The notes under the pieces were generated by a model, which had not been told where the DNA came from, searched no databases, and saw only the letters and a program-made list of their open reading frames with translations. 64,000 nt of DNA, taken from contig JANPWX010000168.1 in NCBI GenBank assembly GCA_024734555.1, positions 903,630 to 967,629 of the forward strand, given 5' to 3'. This document shows, piece after piece, positions 12,961-26,180 of this stretch (its first letter is position 1; every line of letters begins with the position of its first letter). The DNA is from Trochalopteron elliotii. Its lineage: Eukaryota > Chordata > Aves > Passeriformes > Leiothrichidae. Made by a program: the position numbers and the translations under genes.

Positions 12961-15228
12961 CCAAAAATATCCATTTCCTTGTTCTTTCTGCCATGGAGTT
13001 TTGCCCATTTTCCCCACTCAGTTTGTTTCAGGCTGGATTCTCACCTTGGCACACTGGCAGATGTGGCAGTGCAGGTCGATCATGACATGAGCCAGGGCCA
13101 GGAGCACATTCCAGGGCTGGGAAGATCCCACACCTCACACCACAGCTCCTGTTGGCACAAGGGAATCACAAGCCAAAACGCTGCTGGCGCGCTAGCATGC
13201 ACGACAGATTCATTTTCCTGGGGCATATGAATTGGCAAATTACAGTTTCTGAATCAGATTGGGCCTCAACAAGTCTTGTGCTGTCAGATACACCTCAGCT
13301 TCTGGGATTTTACGTCATCCAGGTTTCTGTTTCGCACCAGTAATTTCTGTCTTCCGAAAGAAATGCTCTTCTCATTCTGGAAAACACTGTGACTGTTGTT
13401 ATGCTGCCACAGCAATATGCCGTTAGCTAAGAGCTATTTTGGAAATTCATGTCAGGACTGTTCAACCATTTTCTTCTTCTCTTCTCCATTAAATCAGACT
13501 AGCATCGCGGGCCACAGTCAGAGAAATCACATCCATTGATTTCTGACTTGTGCTAGTTAATGCAATTCCCCCCAAAACTTTTGTGGTAACCTCATCATCT
13601 TCAGAGTTATATGGGTGATCTGCTCATCAGCCAAGCTGGGAGCAGCTCCTGTTGGATTTCAGAGGGACAGATTCTCATTGTGTGCACCCCCACTCTCATA
13701 CATCAATACAGTCAGAGCCTAAACTGGGGACCAGCCACTCTGATCTGACCCAGCTGGGTCCCGCTGCTTTTGAAAGTGTAGAGATTAAAAGACGAGAAAT
13801 ACATAAATCTGAGGAAGTTTTTCCTGCATTGGATAACCAAGCAAAGCTCACTACTGGCATAAAAAGCATTTTCAGGAAAACATTGTACTGTGGTATGGAT
13901 TAAAAGTTTTTCACTTCTACCTGCTGCATTGAAATGACAAGTGTCAATCCCTGAACTTTAAAGCATAAAATAAAGTCAGAAAAAAATTCCCTGAGGATGA
14001 AAGCTTTGCAAAGTTTTGTCAAAAAAAGGCACTGTAGAGTAATTTTACCTTTTGATGGAATAACTGTGAATATCAGTGGAGACAAGTGATTGGACTAGTC
14101 ACTGGTGTGTGACATTAAGATTCCTACATAGGGAATCACTGTAAAATTACTGAGAGACTTGAGAGGTTCACACCGTCTTCACATATTAAAATAAAAATCT
14201 TGTGGATAGGTAACAGTATAAAACATGTAATTGCTATCAAATTAGCACAAAAAGCTTTATCTTTTATGACTATTAGCTTTTTTAGATGACATATTTTGAG
14301 ACAAGGAAATTCTTTTTGTCCTTAGTTATTCAGATATTTTGCTTCCTAGGTCAAGAGCTCAGGAGGCACCAATAATATACAGTGTAAGGATTACTCTCTT
14401 TTCCCCAAAATGTGACAGCAAAACTATTTTAGAAAACCCACCAACCTGAATGACTGCAATAATTTGTTAAAATTCAGGATGGGTGTGGTGGATCCTGAGA
14501 TGCAGTGAGTTGCTGGAACAGCGGAGTAGAATACAGCAGAATGCCCCCCAAGCAGTACAAATACTGTCACCAGTCACTCCACACAGCTGTGAGCTTCCAG
14601 GGCAGATAGAGAGTTGTGCCCACAAGGAAGATAAATCAGCAATGCAGTAAATGTTTCAGAAGAGTTTTGGACTGGAGTCCACAGTATCTCAACATGCAAC
14701 AAATGAATTAGGCTTCATTCTGCTCTCAAGACCTGAGAGCCGTATCCTGTAGTTGGGCAAAGTCCCTGTGAAAGCCAAGAGGAAAGCGTGGAGCCCTTTA
14801 GAATGAAGAAGAACGCAGAGTTTGTACTTTTTTTCCTAATAAATCTACAAATATCTCAGCCAAGCTTTAAATAATGCTGGCAGGCTCTTTCCTCCTTCCT
14901 ACAAATTTGCCTTTAAATGGAAATACACACACTTTCTAATTTGACATGGTCACTTCTAATGGAAATATGGGGTTACATCCAAGTGATAAACTTCTGATTC
15001 TAGACTTAAAGAAGTAAAGGAAGTCTGCTTCAGAGCAAATGCAGCAACTTCAAATTCCTTCCTTGCTCATGGTGTTGAATAGTGAGGGTATCATTAAGCT
15101 TTTTCAAACTACCATCACAGATGAATCAACACAGTACGCGTGGCTCTGAAAACTCAGTTTATCTCAGGTGAGGCTGCATCCGGTGGTTTGTGCCTGTGTG
15201 TGGGCACAAGCACGTGCTGGGGAGGAAA

Positions 15229-15242
15229 ACACACACACACCA
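15229..15242. repeat. Short AC dinucleotide repeat
   Basis: About seven AC units in a row, too short to be a strongly variable microsatellite. Confidence 0.8.
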
Positions 15243-15343
15243 CCACAGATTCCTGCTTTTCTCCATTTGTTTATATTTAGCAGTTTCCCAGTTCAGCTAC
15301 TGTTTAAAGTGTAAGCTCTTTCAAAGCTCTCTTTAAAGTCCTA

Positions 15344-15385
15344 CATTTTTTGAGAGACATTTGAGAAAATGTCTCTCAAAAAGTG
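15344..15385. repeat. Perfect 16-bp inverted repeat with a 4-base loop
   Basis: The left arm at 15347-15362 (TTTTTGAGAGACATTT) is the exact reverse complement of the right arm at 15367-15382, separated only by GAGA. If transcribed on the plus strand, the stem would extend three further pairs (one G-U, one A-U, one C-G) to 15344-15385, giving about 19 pairs closed by a GNRA-type GAGA loop. Arms this long with so short a loop are not expected by chance in 64 kb. The known route to such structures is template switching during replication. The loop is shorter than in a typical miRNA precursor, so I do not call a miRNA. Confidence 0.9.
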
Positions 15386-16691
15386 AGGAAATAACCTTTA
15401 AAGTGTCCATGCCTCATAAAAGTGATTTAACCACCTCTCAGTTAACACATAGTCAATCATCTAGTGAGATTTAATCCAACTATGAGGCCAACTAAGAAAT
15501 TGTTCTGGGGGCAGCTCTTATAAATCAGGAATGTATTTAGATAAATAGAAATAGTGGTGATTTAGTAGCAGTAGTAAATATTTTTGACCCATTTCTACTT
15601 CATCAAGGCCTCTGTCAACCCAATGTAAACCCCACTCTTTCAGTTAAAAACTGAATTAGAAAATGAAACATAACAAAACATCTTTTTGATTACATAGGAA
15701 ATGAGAGTGACATTTGTTCCACTATTGTTCAACACTTACAAGTGCTATTAACTTTCAACATTAAGGAAAAAAAAATCATACTGAATAACTTCTATATTTA
15801 AGATGAACAAGTAACTGTAGATTTCTTGAACTGATTAATCTCCCTTCCTTTCTCATGAAAAAATATCCCATGTGAAAATAAAATTACATGTTTTTTACAG
15901 CATGAAGCATCTTCACCTAACTGAGTAGAAGAGTCTTCCACTAAAATGTATTTATCCTTAGGCAGAGCATAAGTGGTTATGAAGGTCAGCTTGCTTTCTA
16001 ATCTAAGTGAAATACATGTACCATATTTAGCAGGCACATGTACAAGTGAGCCCATACAAGAAGAGAGAGTGAGAAAAGCAATTATAATTGCTATTCTTCA
16101 AATATATAATGAATTCTCAGGTTTTCATCTTATCCTTTTACATTCCAAGAACAAACTGTCGCAGGTCTTAGGGAGTGGAGGTAAGAGAGAAATTTCAGCT
16201 TCTGATAGGACTCTTGGCTTGGTTAAATGTTAAAACAAAATTTAAAATGTATTTGGTGTACTGAAAACTTTTGTGATCTTTCAAAAATTATATTAATCCA
16301 AAGAGCAAGTTTTATTCTAGGCAAAGTTGGATAGCAAAATTCTGCTCTCAGTGCAACACTTTGGATGCCCACGAATTGCATGAATCTGTCACTGAAAGTT
16401 GAGTTTAATGCCAAATATCTGTATTTTCAGTGCCTATTGACAGGCCTACAAATAAGATTTTTAATTAGTCTGCTACAGAGATAACAGTGTGATCTTTGTA
16501 CTTCAGGGAGCTTTTGCATTTAAACAGCCTTGAGGAAGATACCTTGGCATAAGGATATTAGTGGTTTTTGCATCCATACAAAGAAACACCATTGATTTAC
16601 TCTTTGATCACTAGTCAGACCAAATCAAAGCAAATCCATAATCTTCAGGGTTTTTAGGCTTAGCAACTATTTCATAGACAAGCTAAATCTT

Positions 16692-16730
16692 TTGCCATGT
16701 ACACCATCATTATGGCAATGTACATGGCAT
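16692..16730. repeat. Inverted repeat with 11-bp arms
   Basis: TGCCATGTACA at 16693-16703 pairs exactly with TGTACATGGCA at 16719-16729 across a 15-base spacer. This is close to what chance could give in a window of this size, so a function is not claimed. Confidence 0.7.
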
Positions 16731-18277
16731 GTGTTTTTAGGACATATGGTAAAGACAAGAAGATTTTTACATATCTCGAAAGGGTGAAAAGTTAAGAAAT
16801 TTTATGTGTGTACCAGAATGCCACAACTGTCAAGGTCTCATCTCTCTTCCCCTTTTTAATTCTACTGTAGCACAGGAAGAGCACAAAAAATTCAATAGAA
16901 AAGAATTAAAGAAAAATCGTTACATTTCTTACAGCAAATCATGAACAATTGTGTGGTGTCACTGAAGAGCATGAAGTGCAGTCAAGTCTAAAAGCTGTAA
17001 GTGCCCTATTATTCATTTCTACTGAAAATCCAGGAGGGCTTCTTGTAAACTCAAAATTTGTTTTGTCATGTGGCCCTGGAAGTAGGCCTTTCAAGAGTTC
17101 AAACAGTTGCTTCAGAACTGTGAGTTATTTTTGAATTTATGAGGTTCACAGCATTTATAGACAGCTAAAATGCTGTGTTAGGGGCAAAAATACAAAGTGA
17201 AAACTGGATCTTTTTCTCTATTAACATAAAACTGCAACCTCTATTCAAAATATAAACATATGGAGATTGAGAAAATAATTGCTTTTCCTCTTCCACTTAA
17301 AGAGCTTCAGTGGTTTTGTGTTTTCACTTCTCTCTAGCCTTTGCAAGGATTACACTTGAAAACCAAAAAGTCTCAGCCTAATTACTGAAAGAAATTTCTT
17401 CAAAATCTGAGATATCCAGAACAGTTAGTTTAGCTCTTGGCCATCTGGCTTGGTTCCTTATTGCTTGTAGTGATGGTGATGGACCTCAAGCATCAGCTCT
17501 TGGCTATGCCAAATTCTGACCTTTTTGTTTCTGCTTTTTAACTTAACTTCTCCATTCTGTAATAGACAATTAAGAGCTGAAATTGCACCAAGCACATGAC
17601 AAAGTGCCTATGGAGATCTCTGCTTCCTAGGAAGGCAACTTAGAGCCTCGGCACCAAGCAGCAGCAGCAGCCTGCGCCCATCCTGTATTCCACAATCTGT
17701 AATTTCAGCTACATATCTATTTATTCCAATGCTGCAGTATTCCATTTCTGAATGAGTTCCCACATCATGGTGACACATGCCTAGCATTATTGCATTTTAG
17801 ACAGCCATCTGTACTGATATATTCAGCCAATAATTTGCCACCAGGAAATTGGTTCCTGGGAATATATTTTTTATGCGGAGTGCATGCATGCCTGTCTCTA
17901 ATTTCTAAAATCCATATATCCTTGATGTGCCTTGTAGGAAGATGAAATCCTATTTCATCCTGAACCACCCGTAAAATGTAATTCTTGATTTTAATTAACG
18001 GTCAAGAAAATTTATGCCACAGTTCATCAGCAAAACCTTTTGCAGTAGCATAATAATCCCCAAAAGGATAAGTAGCAACATGGTGATGCCAGTTAGCTAA
18101 ATATGGCAAATGGCAGGGAAGAATGAAATGGGTCTAAAGGGACACAGATCCTCTCACTGATGAAAGATGTGGGCTAAAAATATACTTCAGTATGGATAAA
18201 TATAGAATAATGATTGTTAAGGAAAATAATCCAAATGTGGGTTGCAGCGTTCAGTGGAGTAATCTTACAGGATCCTG

Positions 18278-18301
18278 AAAAAAAAAAAGAAAAGAAAAAA
18301 A
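18278..18301. repeat. A-rich low-complexity tract
   Basis: Runs of A interrupted by single G bases. No retrotransposed sequence is recognised on either side. Confidence 0.85.
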
Positions 18302-21300
18302 GCAGGGTATTAAGGAATAATCCTCCAGTATATTGTCAGACTGCCTTACAATACCCTTATGGAGTGAGAGATGGCCACCTAACTTGAGATCATTAAGTCC
18401 ATCTCCTGTGACACCAGAACATGGCCCACCAGATGGGAGACACATGAAATATTAAAAAGATACTAAACGTGTACTTTAACTTTGGGCAGAAAGCCAAGGG
18501 TAGCAGGAGCACGGGCAGGCAGCTCACAAGGGGTCTGGGGAGGTAAGAGTTCCTCAGGTGAAAACTGTGGTTCAAATTATGTGCAATACAATTTTCATAT
18601 CTGCTAAAGAAAGTGCTTTATTTTCCTGGGTTTTTTGGAGAGGGGATTCCTTTTTTGGTCTAGAGAGGGGTGGAAGAGGGCTAGAGGATTAAAAAGGGAA
18701 AGTTTTAAAGGATAGTTCAAAACGTTAAAAGATAAAGAAAAATTCTATTACTTTAAGCTAAGAGAGACAGAGTTGTAGAAATAAAATGGGATTGGGTTGG
18801 TTTTTTTTTTTTAATTATCAGAGATTTTCCCGTCCTCACACAGACACCAGGCTGCTAATCAGGGGCATTCACAGCAGTTAATTCCACTTTGAGTAGGATT
18901 AGCCCTAATATTTAAAGAAATTATCTCCACAGCTTTGCAGTTTTTGAGTAACAGGAGTTTAGGGAGGAGGAAACTTGTAATGAAGGGAAAAAATGAAGTC
19001 TCTATCCTCCAGCAGATCTGGCAGCTAATCAGCAAAACTGGGAGAACATCTCATAATGCTCCACAGCCCTGGAGGAAACTTCAGAGGAAGTGGTCATCCA
19101 GTAGAAATAAATATAAGTTCTGTTTATTTTTGGAGGAGAGAAGACATTCACAAGTATCCCTATGTCTATTAAGCCTTTCAAGAGAAAAGACTTTTTCATA
19201 GTGAATAAGCAGCCTCCAAAGAATTTTTGAAATTGCACGTAAGTATTGTTTTGACTTATACAAAATTATCTTTGGTGTGGACTGAACTTCTCTCTTTATT
19301 TTGGCAAATTTACACTATACTACAAAAATGCCATGGTTTGCAATAGATGTCAGTTGGGTTTCATACTTCAACTAATTGTTTACTGTCAATTTAAATATTT
19401 TCACAAGAAAAAAAAATCACTTAAATATTATTTGGGGTTTGTTCTCTTTCTGTGTAGAATAACTTTTCACTTTTGTATGTTTTGAACTTCTAAGAGACCA
19501 TCATAGCAATGTTCCCAGTACGTCATAGTCACAAGTATTGCTGCACTATTGCCTTTTATGGTAGACTGATATTTTATGTAATATCCTTTTCCAAACACAG
19601 GAGAAAGATGTTTAAACCAGTTTAGAATTACAAAGGATAACCCATTTCCTTGACTAATTGTAGATTGCATATAACAAGAGGCTTTGAGAAGGAAATAAAT
19701 TTCGGTAGCAATTTAAATGGAATGCAAGATTTTACAGTAGGAATCACATCTCCAGGATATTTTTTTAGAGCAATCCTGTTGAATGAAAATACAGCACAAG
19801 CTCTTGAAAGAAGGGAACAAGAAAAGTTAGGTCAAGAGGTGTGTCCAAGGCATATACTTACTCAGGGCTCATCCATCCTAAACTGGCACCAGCACAAGCT
19901 TTGGCACAGCCTTGGATTGTCTCTGGAGGGGAGTCATTGCAGATTTACCCCTCTCCCCAGCCTCACTGCTCTCTGCACAGCCCCACATCAGTGGGAACAG
20001 GGCACTTGGAGGAAGGGCTGCAAGTGAGGGTCCTGCTGCTCCCACCAGCTCTTGTATGGTTTGCAGAGCTGACACCTAAGACATACTTCTAGGACAAAAG
20101 GCAATGTTTTCTATTTTCATCTGTCTGCCTCAAACAAAACTCAGAAAATACTGAGCCCTCCAGGATTCTTACTTCTCCAGGGCTGCAGGTCCTAGGACAA
20201 TCATCCTAGAGGCAAAATTCTCATTTTTACTGCAGTGCCCCCCTTACGCTGTTCTGGGTGAGGACCCACAGAGCTGATGTCAGCTACTTTTAGATTGGTT
20301 CTAAAGCCTTTTGGCATTATAAGAGGAAGAAAAAAAAAGAGAGAGGAAAAAATTGAGACACTCATGAGCTGACTTCTAGGTTGAAATTTGTTGCATATGT
20401 TCAAAAAATACAAGTGACATTTGCTCCTATGTATTGCAGGCAGCAGTAACAGAAATTTGACATGTCAAATAGAGTACATGCCACTTAATCTATCCAGCTT
20501 GAGTTCTGGAACACAGTGTGTTACAAAGACCTGAGGAAAAAAAAAAGAAACATTAAATATATGTGAAATGCTGTGGAAAAAAAGTGCAAATTCTGTTTTT
20601 CAGCCCCCAGCTTCACAATCCTTCCTTTCTGATGTAAATAGCTTCCAGCAGAAAGATTTGGGAGTGCAAATCTGTATGAAATGTTGGCAATTCAAAAAAA
20701 AAAAAAGTTGAGAGAAATGACATAGTGTGTTTCCCTCAAAATTTCTAAAGTTCTTATTTTTTTATGAAGTATCAGGAGAGGTCTCATAACAGATCAGAAT
20801 TAAACCTCCCTCAAAAGTGTACGTTAGCTTTCTCTTCAGCCCCTCAAGAGGACAATGTGTGGCAAAAGTCTAAAAACACCCTCTATATTAAGAAAAATTG
20901 AAACTAATTCAAAGAGTTAACAACCACTGCAAACAGATTTACTGCACTTCATTATAAAGTTAAAGTAAATGGAGCATTTAAAAAGAAATAACAGATGCCA
21001 TCATCCTGGATGGATAATTAACAGCAGACTCTTTAACACTTATATTTAAACGGGACTGAAACATTTCAAAAAGATTTTTTTTTCTGTTGCAAAACATTCA
21101 GATGTAAAAAAAAGATCATTCTCCTCCAACAACCTCCCTAGGGAAATGAACTTCTGAATAAAACTGAGAGAACACTTCAGGACTACAGGTTTCCATTTTT
21201 CATGAGAGGAGTGTGAGCTGCCTGTTGAGTTCCTGGGTGTAGGAAAACAGCAAAGGTGATACCTACCCACCCACCCAGCTACCTAACCCACTTCCATCCT

Positions 21301-24300
21301 TGCTGGGCCTAATTTATCCTCCTTAGTCTTAGCAGACCTCAGCTTTCTTGTCTCTGGTGGGCTTTCCAAGGCAAGTCTGCCTTGCCTGCACCAAAACAGC
21401 TGCTGACACAGAGCTGAGACACCACTGTCACTTTCTGCCCCATCAGCTCAGGTAGAGCTGAGTGGGGACATCATTCTTTAGCAGGTGCTCAATAATAAAA
21501 ATAATTCTTCATTTCCATGTGCATTTTTCCTGCACCTTCACTTAAACAACTCTGCACTTTTTCCATCTCCCAGGTTCTGGGGGAATGCACAAAGCCAAGG
21601 TTTGCTCAGACCTATTCATTACGGAACTGCACCTACTTTGCCGTCATTTGGCACCTTCTTTTGGCTGCAACAGTAGAAAAACTGGCTCACGCTGACAGAA
21701 AGGCTGGAGCTCTCCTCTGTTTTCTAGAGGTGCTCTCTCAAGGTAAGGATTAACACATTGTTCAGTCAGTCTGAGGGAACAAAGGTGCTTTTGCCATTCT
21801 CTGTGCCATTTCGAGGCATCGGATAACACCTTTCGTTTTAATTTTGAAGAACACAAAAACCTTTTAAAACACAGCAAAACCATCAGCTGCCAGGTTATAA
21901 AACTCACTCCAAGTTACCTCCTCTGAATGTTGAAACTGGTATGAAATACATGGCTGTCCAGAGGCTGGGTATATACCAGCTAAGGGTGGATGGGCATCCA
22001 GGACCATCAGGATTTTTTTCCCATCCTGGGTGCCTTCAGCACGTGACAGTTCAACCATCAGCTGCCTCAAGATACCATTTCAGGTTCTGAGTACATGCTT
22101 CTTATAAAACACAGCCTTTCAGATAAACACACGGTTTCTCACTTTTTGTTGTTGTTGTTTACGAGGATGTATGTGTTACAGATTATCTTCTGACTCAAGA
22201 CACACAGATGCTCTCCTTATTAATGTGAGAAAATAACAGTGCCAAGGGGCATTAAAGATCTGTTCATTCAGGTTGTGGGGGGGGGTAATTACACAATATG
22301 ATAAAGTCAGAAAAATACCAGGAAACTTAGGACAGCCCCTCCCTTCAACTATTTACTTGTCAAATAGATTTTAAGTTTGAATATGTGGTCTGCATATGTA
22401 GTCTCCCTGTTAGCAGGTGCAAAATAATAATTGAGACTTTTGACTGTCCTAGCCCCAGAAACTGAACGTACACACTGCAAAGTGTGTGGCGTGTTGCTGG
22501 CTTGGTAGGAAACTGAACTGAGAGTCTAAACAAGAGAACAAAACAGGCTCCATCTCACAGTCAGCAACAACTGGGTCTGCCTGTGCCTACATAGAAAGCA
22601 AAGCTCCAGCTCGAGGCATGCAGAGGGTAACTCATGAATATGAACATCGAAGAGCAATGATGACAGGAAGTTTACATAATGGTAACAGTATCTGTCATAC
22701 TTTGCGATTCTCCCACATGTGATATCTGATGTCTGACAGTGACTCACAGGCCACGGCTCTCATGTGGCTGCTCAGTTAGGTATGACTAAAAAACAAACCC
22801 CGAGTCATGTAAGAGGCACGCACGTGTGCCCCAACACTGACAGCTCGGTGGGCGTCTATTGGGGCTGGTGTCAGACACCTGGATGCATCACCAGTATTTA
22901 GAGGAAGAAGGCACATGGGCACCAAACTGCATCTTTTACAGACCCGTGATTTTGAGATGTCTGGGAAGAGAAGTGATACTCGGAGTCACAGTCCCACCCC
23001 CCATCTTGATAAGTCGATAAGTTAGCATTTTTGTCTCATTTCCATTTTCCCAAAGTTCTATGTGTATGAAATTGCTATAGGCAACTGCCCAATGCCTTTG
23101 CATCTGCTAGAGCTGTTAAGTAGCTGATGAGGTCTTTTTCACAAGATCTGGCTTTTATTTAATTAATTATTTAGATTTTCTGTATCTTTTTTTTTTTTAA
23201 CAATTTCTGAAGATATAGAATCTGTTCCAGCAATATGGCGAGTGCAAATGCTCCTATTGGAGACTTGCTGATATCCAAGATGTCTCAGTCCTGCTCTTAA
23301 AATTATCTTTTTAGCATAAAGGTGTAAATAATTACATGTAGATGTATATGTAGAAAGGGAATATTAAAATACATAAATATCCAATATCAGAGATTTTTTC
23401 TATGGTTCCCATGACAGAGATTAATTTTAATGGAAATTGCTAAAGGACAGTCAGCTTCTTCATGATATTGGTATTGAATATCAGTATCTTCAGAGATAAA
23501 TAGGGAGGGTATTGGGCTATATTCAGTCTTTAGTGTATGGTGAATCTACAGTGAAATTGGGAACTGTTGACTACATAAAATTATGATTATATATTTCAGT
23601 TAACAAGAAAGATCATGGGAGAAAAAACCCTCCACATTGTTTTCCTTAGTTAGCTGGATTGTTTTAATACTATTCACAGCACTCTCATGCCCCAACGGCT
23701 TCCCAGCAATCCTATGAATTGTTATGGTTAATTTTTCAAAGATATTTTCTTACACAGGTTTAAGTTCCCTGAAATGCAGCCTCACTTCACCGGTTCCTTC
23801 CTTGTAAACTTATTTGTAAAGGGAGGGTCTCTGCAGTTTGAGAGCTGTCTGCTGGGGATGAAAGTGAGGGAGACCGCTGTAAAACAAATTAAAAAAGGGA
23901 GGAGTAAGATCAAAGTACCTCATTAAGGGCAGTACATTACAGCCTTGTCCAACCTCTGCCTGCTGAGATTGTACACATCTGTCACCAGTTAGCTGATAGC
24001 CTGGTTCTGCACCAGGGAGGAGAGGCTGGAAGCAGAAACATGTGGATGCTAAAATTACCTTTGCTTCCCCACATAAGCTGTATTCTGAGCCATCCTTGCA
24101 GCACAGGGGCCAGCACCCTTGATTTTTTTACCAAGTTGTGAGGCTGCTTGGGATGTTTCTCGAGCAGCTGAGCTGCACTTCTACCTGAATGGCCCTGGAT
24201 ATTTGTCATAGCAGAGGCTCCTAATTTTATTTGGTTGTGCAGTCACACATGCTCACACCTCTTCTGACAACTGCACGTCGAGGACAAGATCTTAGAGGAG

Positions 24301-26163
24301 AGATCACAGAATCATAGATCTCTGTATTGACATCCTTTCCCAGCCAAGTCAGCTGACTGGGCAGGCACGGCTGAGCTCTACCCTTGCCCTCAGGCTTTGG
24401 CCACCCCTTGCTAATGCCAGTCTGTTCCCAGCAGCGATGTCCAGGCACATGGAGAACTTTGCATGGTGAGGGCCAGCACGAAGGAATGGCCTGCCTTTCC
24501 TGCCCTGCACTGCCACAGTCAGGAGGACTTTGGACCCGTCCTTCCCGCCCAACTGTTTTTCACCTCTTTACAGGAGCCAGAAACTCTTCAGAGCTGACAA
24601 TTCCTCCAGGGCCAGTTTCACACCCACTCCTTGTGACTGCTCCTCCAGGCTGGTAGAGTTTCCTCCAGGCTGTCACGTGCCCAGCGGAGCCATTAGAAAG
24701 GAGGAGGCCTCCCTAGGATCTGAACCAGCTCTCCAGCAGTGTAGCAGGACTGGTCTAAGGAGTTTGGGTGGCAGAGGCACGTTGGGATTTGCTCCTCTGT
24801 TGAAAAGAGGTAATCAGGAGGAAAAGCAATTGGTTTTCCAGTTCTGCTGTGTGAGATGGCTTCTGTCCTGCCTCGTACATATTCACTACATATCATGAAG
24901 TTACAGCTGAAAACCAAACACCTGAGCATCTGATAAGGTGTCTCAGCCCTGGCATAAATTGGCCCATGGGACCCTGTTCACCACCCCCCACACTGCAAGT
25001 AGACACCAGCAAACCTCAGCTGTTCTCTGAAACACAAGATTCATGTGGTCTGGACAAGAAGAAAGGGAAAGACAATGGTACATCCAACCACCACTGCCTC
25101 TGCTCACTGCCACATCCCACAGGAACACCTCCAGAGCCCCATCCCAGAGTTTCCCAGCTGGGATCAACTCAGGCCTTGCATAGGTAATTATGAATGGATT
25201 GCAAACGAGGAATCTGGAGGCTCAGAAACAGGAGGTGGATTGCCCTAGGGCTTGGCTGGTGGAGCAGTGATTAAGCAGCCTTGGCTGTTTGACACAAGTA
25301 GGGAGAAAGGCACTTAGGTCTCTCTGCATGTTTGAATGTTGGGGTGCTGCTCTGCTTCAGATGTAATTTGATATTTATTTAGACATCTAGCCTTGGGCCC
25401 ATGGTGACTATGGAAGCGAGAGAAATCACGAAGATAAATTCCTGCCAAACAGATGGATGACTAAGCAGCCTCAGATGCCTAAATTGATAAGATTAATCAT
25501 ATTCCTTGACGCTTCCTAGACATACTGGTTGCACCTACCCATGGCTCCTCAGCAGAGGTTCAGCAGGTCCTATATACCTTCAAAGGTGGCCAGAGTCCAT
25601 GATTTCATTTTGCATCCTACCCAAAACATTGGTGACCCAATCACTGGTGGTGCCTTGCAGACTCTATTATATAACCGTATAATGCTGTAGAATCGTATAA
25701 ATAACTACTTATAACAGTAGTCCAAATATTTGTCAAGCTGTAAAAACCTCCTCACCACACCCATGGGAGCATGATTTGATTCCATGGCAGTGAGATTGCT
25801 CTCACTTGTGAGCAATCACACCCTCAGCAGGTTTGCTCTGCCACGGCAGCCGCTCACCCAGCCTGCCTGCCCGGTGGAGACCAGGATACTTCTGCAGCAC
25901 CCACTGGAGGAAGTTCATGTGTGTTCTTTTTTGAGTCGTTGGGTTTTTTTAATTACTTTTTAATTACCTACTAATAGCCTGAAAAATTGTTCCATTGTTT
26001 CTTCTCCAGTTGGACAGGTCAGTTTGTAATGTAATTTAGGAGAATTATGCCTTCCATCAAAAACGGGAAGAACAGCTCAGTTGCAGTCTCTGCAGCAAAG
26101 AACTTGCAAAGAGGCTGAGCTCCACTTTTTAGGGAATACGTCTTGAAGATGATTGTGAATGCA

Positions 26164-26180
26164 CTCTCTCTCTCTCTCTC
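26164..26180. repeat. CT dinucleotide repeat
   Basis: About eight CT units in a row, followed by further pyrimidine-rich sequence up to about 26210. Confidence 0.85.

Noticed and set aside
24303..24320. ATCACAGAATCATAGATC, similar to the reversed CR1 terminal repeat
   Set aside because: The downstream sequence does not continue into the CR1 3' region, and 15-18 matching bases alone are not enough.
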